This document shows positions 16,294-23,864 of a DNA stretch of 64,000 nucleotides, piece by piece. The position numbers were made by a program, and so were the translations under genes. Below the pieces are notes generated by a model that saw nothing but the letters and a program-made list of their open reading frames with translations, was not told the origin of the DNA and did no database searches. The stretch is from Chryseobacterium sp. ON_d1. GTDB lineage: Bacteria > Bacteroidota > Bacteroidia > Flavobacteriales > Weeksellaceae. The stretch's first letter is position 1; the number at the start of each line of letters is the position of its first letter. The stretch covers positions 62,001 through 126,000 of the forward strand of contig NZ_BJTC01000016.1 of the NCBI RefSeq assembly GCF_006829085.1, written 5' to 3'.

Positions 16294-19200
16294 TTAACTC
16301 ATTTTCCTCCTGGGCAATCCTATCTCGTGCTCTTGGGGATATGGTTTCCTGAAGGTCATACTTATATCTTCCCGGATATTGTTATAAGCTTCATACGCTT
16401 TGTCTTTATCCAAAGTGTATCTTGGGTCGGGAATGAAAGGCATTTTTGCCATTTTTAATATGGTAATGGTGGGAAAATGAAAATCTACTTCAACCGTTCC
16501 TAACAACAGGTAGCATCCGCCACCCTGAAAAGGATATTGTGAAAGATTATCCGGAAAGTGGGCGGTATCAAAATATTCTCCTTCCGCATCGATCCAGGTT
16601 CCGAAAAACATCGTCCCTCTTTTGGTGGGAACGTGCTTGCGGGATATCAGATAGGCCAGCATCTTGACTTGCTTCTTATGGTATTTCGTCAGGTCCTTTG
16701 CCATTACACTTCCCCTATATTTGGTTTGTAATAAGTCGAATGGACTTACTGAAACCGGGAATCCCAATATCTCGATTTCATCAAATGCGTCCTCTAAAGG
16801 ATGCCTTTGTACTTTTGGAAGCGTGTATTCTTTTTGTGGCTCTTCCAGTAATGTCAGGTGTTTAAAAGTCGGCCTGTTTCCTGCTAAAAGAAACCGGGCT
16901 TCAATTAACAATTCGTGCTTTTGCTTTCCGGTAAACCGGAATGCTCCTATAAATATCACGGTCTGTAAGGTCTCGATACCAATGGGGATTCTTTTGACAA
17001 AGTTTTCCAGGGAAGTATAATCGCCATTGTTTTTTCGTTCTTCAGGAATTAAAAGCGCGATTTTGCTTTCGAGCTTTTCGATGTGCATGAGCCCTAAATA
17101 AATGTCTTTTTCATAAACCGTAGTCTGGTATTCGCTTAGATTGACACAAGGGTTTAATATAGTCGCACCTGACATTTTCGCTTCGTGGACATATACCTCT
17201 GTTCTGTAGAAACCGCCGCCATTATTGATCGCCGAAACCATAAACTCAATAGGATAGTACACCTTCAGATAAAGGCTTTGGTAGCTTTCTACGGCATAAG
17301 ATGCCGAGTGGGCCTTGCAGAATGAATAGCCTGCAAAGGATTCTATCTGGCGATAGACCTCTCTGGAGAGCTGTTCAGGATGACCCAAAGCCTTGCAGGA
17401 TTCAAAGAAGTGGTCTTTGACTTTCTGCAGGGCAGAGAGCGAACGTCCTTTGCCGCTCATCGCCCGACGTAATACATCGCCGTCAGCAGGGGACAGGCCT
17501 CCGAAATGAAGGGCTATCTTTATAACATCCTCCTGATATACCATAATGCCGTAAGTCTCTCCCAGTTCTTTCTCAAAAACCGGATGGAAATATTCAAATT
17601 GATCAGGATTGTTGTGACGGAAAATGTATTCCTTCATCATTCCGCTTTGTGCCACGCCCGGACGTATGATGGATGATGCTGCTACCAATACCTTATAATT
17701 GTTACATTTCAATCTTCTGAGTAGTCCTCGCATTGCCGGACTTTCAATGTAAAAACATCCGATTGTTTTTCCCCTGCTCAGAAATTCATTGCATCTCTGT
17801 TCATCTTTTGACAAACTAACATCCCGGATATTGACTTTAACACCCCGTTTTTCTTCGATGAGTTTTACGGTATCTTTGATGGTTCCCAATCCCCGCTGGG
17901 AAAGGATGTCGAATTTTTCCAGGCCGATTTCCTCGGCTACGTGCATATCGAACTGGACGATCGGAAATCCTTTTGATGGCATTTCCAATGCTGAATAATT
18001 GGTGATGGGCTCTTCGGAGATTAAAATTCCACAGGAGTGCATACTTCGCTGGTTGGGAAATTTCTCTAAAAGCTTTCCATATTTCTGAACCATTGCTGAC
18101 ACCGAATTAATATCGTGCTGCTCGATGGATTTTGTCGCCAGCTCATCAAGCTCTTCTTTGGGTAACCCAAATGCTTTTCCTACCTCCCGGAAAATCGATC
18201 TGTATTTAAACTCAACGTTTGTTCCGCAAAATGCTACGTGGTCTTTTCCGTATTTATCGAAGATGTATTGTAAAATCGTATCCCTGTTCTGCCAGCTCCA
18301 GTCGATATCGAAATCCGGCGGTGTTTTGCGGTTCAGGTTAAGGAAGCGCTCGAAATACAGATCAAGCTCCAGCGGGCAGATGTCTGTAATGCCAAGACAG
18401 TAGGCAACGATACTATTGGCACCACTTCCACGACCGACGTGCATAAATCCCATCCGGTTGCTGTACTGGATGATGTCCCAGGTGATCAAAAAGTAAGCGC
18501 AGAAGTTCAATTGGTCAATGACACCCAATTCCTTGTTCATCCGTTCTTTAGCCTTTCCGTCATCATCAGGATATCTCTTTTTAAACCCTTTATTGGCAAG
18601 ATCCGTTAAAAGTTTTATGTCACAGTCTTTACTATCTGTAAAGTTCTTTTTGTTTTTAGGAATCTTATAGTCAAAATGGAAATGGCATTGTTCCAGCAAT
18701 TGTTTTGTGTTTTCAATGATTTGTGGATAATGCCGGTATTTTTCTAGAAGCTCATCCTTTGAGATCAGCTTCTCGTTTTGGCCGCATATGTCAGTTTCAT
18801 CAAGTTTTGTGACCAGCGTATTCCGGTCGATGGCACGCAGGATCTTGTGCAGTTTATATTCTCTCTTTGTTGTAAAAGTCACTGGTTGTAAAATGACCAT
18901 TCTTGGCAGATACTTTCTTAGGGTAGAATTCATCAACAAATTGATTTCTTCGGGACGTATGCCGATGTATTCGTTTCGGTTTAATTTATCAGGATAATTG
19001 CTCAGAGGATATACGATAAATACCTCTGACAGACAGGGATGATGTAATGGCAGATCCTTTCCTTCACAATTATGCCGTGTCAAAAGCCTGTTGATCTCGC
19101 CAATCCCTGATTGATTTTTTGCCAGACAGATGTAATGCTGTCTATTATCGTCTCTTATATCTACACCAACTACCGGTTTGATGTTGTTTTTCTCACATAA

Positions 19201-19347
19201 CCTGTGAAAGTCATATATGCCGGAAATACAATTGATGTCGGTCAGGGCAGCCACACCGATTCCCAGTTCAACCAACTGCTGAACCAATTCTTTAACGGAA
19301 ATGGTACCATATCGAAGACTGTGAAAAGAATGACAATTGAGAAACAT
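16294..19347 (-). CDS. DnaE-like DNA polymerase III alpha subunit, likely error-prone (ImuC/DnaE2-like role)
   Basis: This 1017-residue protein has an N-terminal PHP domain whose first metal-binding motif is altered (N-C-H-S-F-H), followed by the C-family polymerase core. The catalytic block P-D-F-D-I-D-W lies near residues 344-350, then Y-G-I-M-V-Y-Q-E-D-V and F-A-G-Y-S-F-C-K-A-H-S-A-S-Y-A. It ends with a region resembling an OB fold. It is shorter than a replicative DnaE (about 1150 or more) and lies 10 bp after the Y-family polymerase gene. That pairing and length resemble the imuB-dnaE2 mutagenesis pair. I chose ATG 19345-19347 because it follows the upstream stop. Confidence 0.85.
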   Translation of the reverse strand: MFLNCHSFHSLRYGTISVKELVQQLVELGIGVAALTDINCISGIYDFHRLCEKNNIKPVVGVDIRDDNRQHYICLAKNQSGIGEINRLLTRHNCEGKDLPLHHPCLSEVFIVYPLSNYPDKLNRNEYIGIRPEEINLLMNSTLRKYLPRMVILQPVTFTTKREYKLHKILRAIDRNTLVTKLDETDICGQNEKLISKDELLEKYRHYPQIIENTKQLLEQCHFHFDYKIPKNKKNFTDSKDCDIKLLTDLANKGFKKRYPDDDGKAKERMNKELGVIDQLNFCAYFLITWDIIQYSNRMGFMHVGRGSGANSIVAYCLGITDICPLELDLYFERFLNLNRKTPPDFDIDWSWQNRDTILQYIFDKYGKDHVAFCGTNVEFKYRSIFREVGKAFGLPKEELDELATKSIEQHDINSVSAMVQKYGKLLEKFPNQRSMHSCGILISEEPITNYSALEMPSKGFPIVQFDMHVAEEIGLEKFDILSQRGLGTIKDTVKLIEEKRGVKVNIRDVSLSKDEQRCNEFLSRGKTIGCFYIESPAMRGLLRRLKCNNYKVLVAASSIIRPGVAQSGMMKEYIFRHNNPDQFEYFHPVFEKELGETYGIMVYQEDVIKIALHFGGLSPADGDVLRRAMSGKGRSLSALQKVKDHFFESCKALGHPEQLSREVYRQIESFAGYSFCKAHSASYAVESYQSLYLKVYYPIEFMVSAINNGGGFYRTEVYVHEAKMSGATILNPCVNLSEYQTTVYEKDIYLGLMHIEKLESKIALLIPEERKNNGDYTSLENFVKRIPIGIETLQTVIFIGAFRFTGKQKHELLIEARFLLAGNRPTFKHLTLLEEPQKEYTLPKVQRHPLEDAFDEIEILGFPVSVSPFDLLQTKYRGSVMAKDLTKYHKKQVKMLAYLISRKHVPTKRGTMFFGTWIDAEGEYFDTAHFPDNLSQYPFQGGGCYLLLGTVEVDFHFPTITILKMAKMPFIPDPRYTLDKDKAYEAYNNIREDISMTFRKPYPQEHEIGLPRRKMS

Positions 19348-19357
19348 AAATAAATTA

Positions 19358-20500
19358 TTAAGTGAGAAGTCCTGAAGCCCGTCCGACACTTGTCGATCCG
19401 AACCTCATTTTAATTTTATCCAATGTTTGATAAAGACTTATCAGCTCTTCAGTATCTTCAAAAAGGTTCATCTGGTGGCATCCGTGTACCAGACCGGTAA
19501 ACTTTACACCTATCAGCCTGATTCGCATCCTGCGGTTGTAGACCTTCTCAAATAATTCTAATGCATACCTGAGCAGCGTATGGTCGGACGAAGTATAAGG
19601 AATCCTGTATTGTTTGGTTTCAGTATCGAAATTGGAGTAACGGATTTTCACGACAACGGTAGAAGTCAGCCACTTCTCCTGACGGAGTTGGAAGCATAAT
19701 TGTTCCACCATTCCTGACAGTATGCTCTTTATGCCGGTGATATCGATGGTATCCTGTGAAAATGTATTTTCCTTTGAGATAGACTTTCTTTCGGAATAAG
19801 GGACAACAGGTGTCTCATCAATACCGTTGGCTTTTTTCCAGAGTTCCTGCCCGTTCTTTCCGATCAGCTGGTGCAAAACTTCAATCGGTGTTTCCGATAG
19901 GGTTTGGATATTTCTTACACCTAACCTCGATAGCAATTGAAAGGTCACATTTCCAACCATTGGAATCTTCTTTATGGAAAGTGGATTCAGAAAGGGCTTG
20001 ATGTTCTGCTCAGGAATTTCAAGTTTACCAATAGGCTTCGATTCGCCGGTCCCGATCTTTGAAACGGTTTTATTGGTGGATAAGGCAAAGCTGATGGGCA
20101 GACCGGTATTTTTTCTGACTGCCTCTGCAATTTCAGTGGTCCATTGATAGCAACCGAAAAATTTATCCATCCCGGAAAGATCAAGGTAGAATTCATCAAT
20201 GCTTGCCTTTTCAAGAACAGGCACTTTTTCCTGTATGATTTCAGTGACCGTATGCGACATATTCGAGTACATTTCCATATCACCTCTGATAACTCTTGCC
20301 TCTGGACAAAGCCGTAAAGCCATCTTGATCGGCATGGCACTTCTTACCCCAAAATACCGTGTCTCATAAGAACAGGATGCTACCACGCCTCTGTCTCCGC
20401 CACCAATGATAAGCGGTTTTCCAACAAGGTCGGAGTTCTTCAGTCTCTCACAGGAAACAAAGAATGTGTCAAGATCCATATGGGCAATTGCGCGATTCAT
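19358..20500 (-). CDS. Y-family DNA polymerase (DinB/Pol IV-like)
   Basis: The catalytic motifs are intact: M-D-L-D-T-F-F near the start, Y-E-T-R-Y-F-G-V-R-S-A-M-P, and S-I-D-E-F-Y-L-D-L near residue 103. A helix-hairpin-helix (I-P-M-V-G-N-V-T) and a little-finger domain follow. Q-M-N-L-F close to the C-terminus (33 residues from the end) matches the beta-clamp-binding motif used by Pol IV. Because the catalytic residues are present, it should be an active translesion enzyme, unlike ImuB. It is divergent from the S24 regulator and shares the palindromic operator region. The ATG at 20498-20500 was preferred to GTG 20504-20506. Confidence 0.9.
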   Translation of the reverse strand: MNRAIAHMDLDTFFVSCERLKNSDLVGKPLIIGGGDRGVVASCSYETRYFGVRSAMPIKMALRLCPEARVIRGDMEMYSNMSHTVTEIIQEKVPVLEKASIDEFYLDLSGMDKFFGCYQWTTEIAEAVRKNTGLPISFALSTNKTVSKIGTGESKPIGKLEIPEQNIKPFLNPLSIKKIPMVGNVTFQLLSRLGVRNIQTLSETPIEVLHQLIGKNGQELWKKANGIDETPVVPYSERKSISKENTFSQDTIDITGIKSILSGMVEQLCFQLRQEKWLTSTVVVKIRYSNFDTETKQYRIPYTSSDHTLLRYALELFEKVYNRRMRIRLIGVKFTGLVHGCHQMNLFEDTEELISLYQTLDKIKMRFGSTSVGRASGLLT

Positions 20501-20536
20501 GTCCACAAAATTATTACGTTTTGTATCAAAAATGTT

Positions 20537-20544
20537 TATATTTG
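20537..20544 (+). promoter_or_regulatory. -7 box of the S24 regulator gene
   Basis: TATATTTG is a full match to the TANNTTTG consensus and directly precedes the palindrome at 20545-20563. A TTG lies only 13 bp upstream, shorter than usual. On the opposite strand TAATTTTG (20506-20513) could serve the divergent polymerase operon. Confidence 0.55.
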
Positions 20545-20563
20545 TTGCTATAAATTATAGCAA
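20545..20563. promoter_or_regulatory. 19-bp palindromic operator, candidate SOS-like box
   Basis: TTGCTATAAATTATAGCAA is a perfect inverted repeat of 9-bp arms around one base. It starts one base after the -7 box and ends in the first base of the regulator start codon, so a bound dimer would block transcription of its own gene. It lies 44 bp from the divergent polymerase start. The S24/LexA-like regulator encoded here is the obvious ligand, by analogy with autoregulated LexA and phage CI repressors. Confidence 0.7.
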
Positions 20564-21354
20564 TGTCAATTTTATCAGAAAACATGCGGTATTTGAGAGG
20601 TAAGCTGGGCCATTCACAACAGAAGGTTGCTGATGACCTTTCAATAACCCGCGGCAGATATGCAAAATATGAGGACGGAGCCACAGAGCCACCTCTTGAA
20701 ATATTGGTGAAGATCTCAAAATATTATAATGTAAGCATTGACTTACTATTAAGCATCAATGTCAGTAAATATTCCATTGATGAGATCGTGGAGCTTCCCG
20801 ATAATAGAGTTGTTCTGCCTATCAGGGTTGACGATGATGGAAACGATCAAATTGAGATCATTCCACAAAAGGCATCCATGGGATATCTGAATGGTTACAG
20901 TGATCCTGAATACATAGAAAGTCTTGATACGATATCCTTACCTTTTTTAAAGGGCGGTAAGTTCAGAGCATTTCCGGCTGATGGAGATTCAATGCCTCCG
21001 TATAAGAACGGAACTTATATTGTAGGAAGATATGTTGAAGATCTTTCCGATTTGAAAACGGACCGAACTTATGTCTTCATTACTACTAATAATGGTATCA
21101 GTTACAAAAGATTCCAGTTTCACGAAGCGGATGGCATCTGGGTTAAGGCTGACAATAGTTTTTACGAACCTTATAAAATTCCATTATCTGAGATTAGGGA
21201 GATCTGGGAATTTGCATGTAGTATCAGCACAAAAGAATACGAACCGAACGAGTTTTCAGAACGAAATATACAAGATTTCATTGCGGAGATTAAGACTGAT
21301 ATAAAGCATATCAAAGAAAGGATGGGAGACAAGGACCAAATCCATTTTAAGTAA
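20563..21354 (+). CDS. XRE-S24 (LexA/CI-like) repressor
   Basis: Residues 5-65 form an XRE-type helix-turn-helix (S-Q-Q-K-V-A-D-D-L-S-I-T-R-G-R-Y). Residues 100-220 form an S24 peptidase-like domain with Ser143 in G-D-S-M-P and Lys182 in S-Y-K-R-F as the expected catalytic pair. The cleavage region reads K-A-S-M-G-Y at 103-108; the residue before the Gly is Met, where Ala or Cys is usual. Such proteins repress DNA-damage genes until RecA triggers self-cleavage. It is divergent from the polymerases and 23 bp upstream of alkB, so it probably controls the whole module. Confidence 0.85.
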   Translation: MSILSENMRYLRGKLGHSQQKVADDLSITRGRYAKYEDGATEPPLEILVKISKYYNVSIDLLLSINVSKYSIDEIVELPDNRVVLPIRVDDDGNDQIEIIPQKASMGYLNGYSDPEYIESLDTISLPFLKGGKFRAFPADGDSMPPYKNGTYIVGRYVEDLSDLKTDRTYVFITTNNGISYKRFQFHEADGIWVKADNSFYEPYKIPLSEIREIWEFACSISTKEYEPNEFSERNIQDFIAEIKTDIKHIKERMGDKDQIHFK

Positions 21355-21377
21355 TGGCTAAATAAATATAATAAATC

Positions 21378-21992
21378 ATGACTCAGCTAACCTTATTTGA
21401 TTCCGAAGAATTATATGAATTTCCAAAAGACCTTTTGGAGTTCAGGGAACATTTTTTGAGTAGGGAAGAAGCTGATCTTTTAAAAGATAAGCTGCTTCAT
21501 TCTACATCCTGGGAACAGCGTACTCAGAAAATGTATGACAAAACGGTGATCACTCCTCGTCTGACAGCTTGGTATGGTAATGACAGGAAATCATATGATT
21601 CTGCAGATAACAATACTTCAAGTTCTAATTCCTGGACTCCTGAGTTGTTTTCTTTGAAAGAAAGGATAGAGAAAGAATTCGGCTATCAATTCAATGGTGT
21701 GCTTTTAAATCTTTATCGTGACAATAACGATTCAGTAGCCTGGCATAGGGATAAGGAGAGCCGTTATGGTAAACGACCTGTTATCGCATCGATCAGTCTT
21801 GGACAAACCAGAAATTTTGACTTTAGGAAAAAAGACCACCATCAAAGCAAATACAGCCTTCCTCTACCTCACGGATCTTTATTAATTATGAAAGGTGACC
21901 TTCAGGAGAATTGGGAACATAGAATTGCTAAATCAACTATTCCAATGAAAGAGAGAATTAATTTGACTTTTCGCTTAACCAATGGATTATGA
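21378..21992 (+). CDS. alkB: AlkB-like 2-oxoglutarate/Fe(II) dioxygenase
   Basis: This 204-residue protein has the AlkB iron- and oxoglutarate-binding set: W-H-R-D near residue 118 (His and Asp), W-E-H-R near 175 (His), and R-I-N-L-T-F-R near the C-terminus (Arg for oxoglutarate). AlkB enzymes remove alkyl groups from damaged bases. Residues 3-7 read Q-L-T-L-F, very close to the beta-clamp-binding consensus. The gene follows the S24 repressor by 23 bp on the same strand, so it belongs to the same damage-response unit. A decayed copy of its 3' end lies at 23686-23864. Confidence 0.9.
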   Translation: MTQLTLFDSEELYEFPKDLLEFREHFLSREEADLLKDKLLHSTSWEQRTQKMYDKTVITPRLTAWYGNDRKSYDSADNNTSSSNSWTPELFSLKERIEKEFGYQFNGVLLNLYRDNNDSVAWHRDKESRYGKRPVIASISLGQTRNFDFRKKDHHQSKYSLPLPHGSLLIMKGDLQENWEHRIAKSTIPMKERINLTFRLTNGL

Positions 21993-22097
21993 ACAAATTA
22001 ATTAAATAAAATACTTATATTTATAAAAACTAATAAAAATATAGCGGAATCCGAAAAGCTTGTCAGAGTAGGAACACATCAAATCATATATATTACC

Positions 22098-22304
22098 ATG
22101 AAAAATTTAAAAAAACTTTCCAGAATTGAATTAAACAATATTCTCGGTAGCGGAATATTATCATCTTGCAGTGCATCTTGTCCCGGAGGTGGTACAGTAT
22201 CAATTAGTTGTGATGGCACTTGTATAGCTACTGATGGTTCAGGTGTATCCTGCTCAGGTCCAGGTGGTGGAAGAAAAAACTGTCCACAAGTCATAGGTTC
22301 TTAA
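22098..22304 (+). CDS. Bacteriocin-like Cys-rich precursor peptide 1
   Basis: This 68-residue peptide starts with M-K-N-L-K-K-L-S-R-I-E-L-N-N-I-L-G-S-G, a leader typical of Bacteroidetes bacteriocin-like or RiPP precursors. The core has six Cys (24, 28, 38, 42, 52, 62) and many Gly and Ser residues. The leader lacks a clean Gly-Gly, ending G-S-G-I instead. No maturation enzyme, C39 peptidase or exporter is encoded nearby, so processing would rely on host genes elsewhere. It is one of a tandem pair with the next gene. Confidence 0.8.
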   Translation: MKNLKKLSRIELNNILGSGILSSCSASCPGGGTVSISCDGTCIATDGSGVSCSGPGGGRKNCPQVIGS

Positions 22305-22413
22305 TTCATTGATCAATTTTTTATAGAAACATTTTAACTCACTATAACCTCACTCCGGTGAAGTCAATATTGAGAATCTTTCATTAAAAATTATTAATCT
22401 TAAAATTTATACA

Positions 22414-22617
22414 ATGAGAAATCTAAAGAAACTTTCCAGAACTGAATTAAATAATATTTTCGGCAACGGAATATTATCGTCCTGTACTGCATCTTGCCCC
22501 GGAGGTGGTTCGGTATCAATAAGCTGCGAAGGCACATGTGTTGCCAACGATGGCTTTGGGGTGTCATGTGGAGCAGGTGGCGGATCTAAAAACTGTCCAA
22601 AGGTTATTGGTTCATAG
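22414..22617 (+). CDS. Bacteriocin-like Cys-rich precursor peptide 2
   Basis: This 67-residue paralogue of the upstream peptide has the same leader layout (M-R-N-L-K-K-L-S-R-T-E-L-N-N-I) and the same first five Cys positions (24, 28, 38, 42, 52); the sixth is at 61. Differences cluster in non-Cys loop positions such as residues 45-57, which suggests selection on the Cys framework. Its own upstream region of 109 bp may hold a separate promoter. A strong hairpin follows 60 bp after the stop. Confidence 0.8.
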   Translation: MRNLKKLSRTELNNIFGNGILSSCTASCPGGGSVSISCEGTCVANDGFGVSCGAGGGSKNCPKVIGS

Positions 22618-22677
22618 TCATATATTGTTCTATGTATGATTGAATACTACCATTATGATTTTTATCGTTAATAAATT

Positions 22678-22705
22678 ATCCATCCTAATATTAGGATGGA
22701 TTTTT
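22678..22705 (+). terminator. Terminator after the precursor peptides
   Basis: Positions 22678-22701 form a perfect 24-bp palindrome (arm ATCCATCCTAAT) followed by TTTTTG. It folds as a 10-bp stem with a 4-base loop and separates the peptide pair from the GLPGLI gene. Confidence 0.8.
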
Positions 22706-22741
22706 GAAATTATATAATTAAACTTCCAATAAATTTTATCA

Positions 22742-23560
22742 ATGAAATTTCTTTTTATTTTAATACCAATATTTATTTTTTCACAATCATACAGAGTTAT
22801 CTACGATTACAGTTACGTAACAGATACCATAACCAACAATAAATTTTCAACAAGGTACTATTTAGATATTTATCCTAAGAAAGTTAAGTTTTATAATGAA
22901 AACTTTTACATATCTGATTCTATACAGAAACAAACAAAAGAGAATACATCAATGACTATGTCGGGTTCACTTATGTGTACAAGAGACACTGGTTCGGATG
23001 AGAATACTGTTTACAAGTTTATTGATAGTGATTATTACAAAATAAAATCTTCTGATAAACTGCGTTGGAAAATAGAATCAGAAAGTAAAAAAGTAAATGA
23101 ATACAACTTACAGCTGGCCACCACTAAATTCGGTGGAAGGATTTGGAAGGCTTGGTTCTGTAAAGAGATTAATCTCGCTGAGGGTCCTTACAAATTTCAT
23201 GGTTTACCTGGACTAATTTTTGAAGTTGAAGACGACAAAGGATACTTCAAATTTAAACTGGCCGAGATAAAAAAACTTACGTATGAATATGATACCATGA
23301 ATTTTTTGGAATCAAACTTTGGCAAAAAAGCCCTGTCTGTCACTGTAGACGTATTTAATAAACTTCTTCTTAACGCCTATAATAATCCTTTTTCTGAAAT
23401 TAGAACAAAAATGATGATGGGAGAAGATTACACATTGGCTATATATGGTAGACAAGTAAAAAATGTAAAGGATCTGGATGACATAAAACGATTAAGACAG
23501 GAGGAAATTAGAAAGAATTATAATCCTATCGAGTTAAGCAGTAAAGTGTATTACAAATAG
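22742..23560 (+). CDS. GLPGLI family exported protein
   Basis: A signal peptide (residues 1-15, ending F-S-Q-S) precedes a beta-rich protein of 272 residues with the family motif H-G-L-P-G-L-I-F near residue 155. The surrounding blocks (W-K-A-W-F-C-K-E-I, then G-P-Y-K-F) are also typical. GLPGLI proteins are a Bacteroidetes family without an established function. It follows the two precursor peptides on the same strand after a terminator and lies inside the same insert between alkB and the alkB remnant. Confidence 0.85.
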   Translation: MKFLFILIPIFIFSQSYRVIYDYSYVTDTITNNKFSTRYYLDIYPKKVKFYNENFYISDSIQKQTKENTSMTMSGSLMCTRDTGSDENTVYKFIDSDYYKIKSSDKLRWKIESESKKVNEYNLQLATTKFGGRIWKAWFCKEINLAEGPYKFHGLPGLIFEVEDDKGYFKFKLAEIKKLTYEYDTMNFLESNFGKKALSVTVDVFNKLLLNAYNNPFSEIRTKMMMGEDYTLAIYGRQVKNVKDLDDIKRLRQEEIRKNYNPIELSSKVYYK

Positions 23561-23685
23561 TAATATTTTTAACAAAGCTGTAGGGCAAATCGGTGCTATT
23601 TTACATTATCTCATGTAACAATGGATAATAAATAAAACATTTTGCAGTATCGTAAATTGTATCCTCACTCCGTTACTCACGCAGT

Positions 23686-23864
23686 TTTGGACAAATCAAA
23701 ACTTGATTTAAAGAAAAAAGGATCATCATCAAAGTAAATACAGCCTGCCACTTTCTCATTGTTCGTTGCTTATAATGAACGGAGATCCTCAGGAACATTG
23801 GGACCACAAGATTGCTAAATCCAGATTGCAAATGAACCTAGGATACACTTTACCTTCCGGTTGA
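23686..23864 (+). pseudogene. Decayed second copy of the alkB 3' end
   Basis: After one frameshift the sequence encodes D-H-H-Q-S-K-Y-S-L-P-L, identical to the intact AlkB. It continues with a diverged L-L-I-M-N-G-D-P-Q-E-H-W-D-H-K-I-A-K-S and stops at 23862-23864. An upstream piece resembles L-G-Q-T of AlkB in another frame with an in-frame stop. The copy has no 5' half. Its end overlaps the 3' end of the convergent serine hydrolase gene. It marks an old duplication or replacement event around the peptide cassette. Confidence 0.85.

Noticed and set aside
23580..23685. Further gene between the GLPGLI gene and the alkB remnant
   Set aside because: Short stretch with stops in all frames and no recognisable motif.
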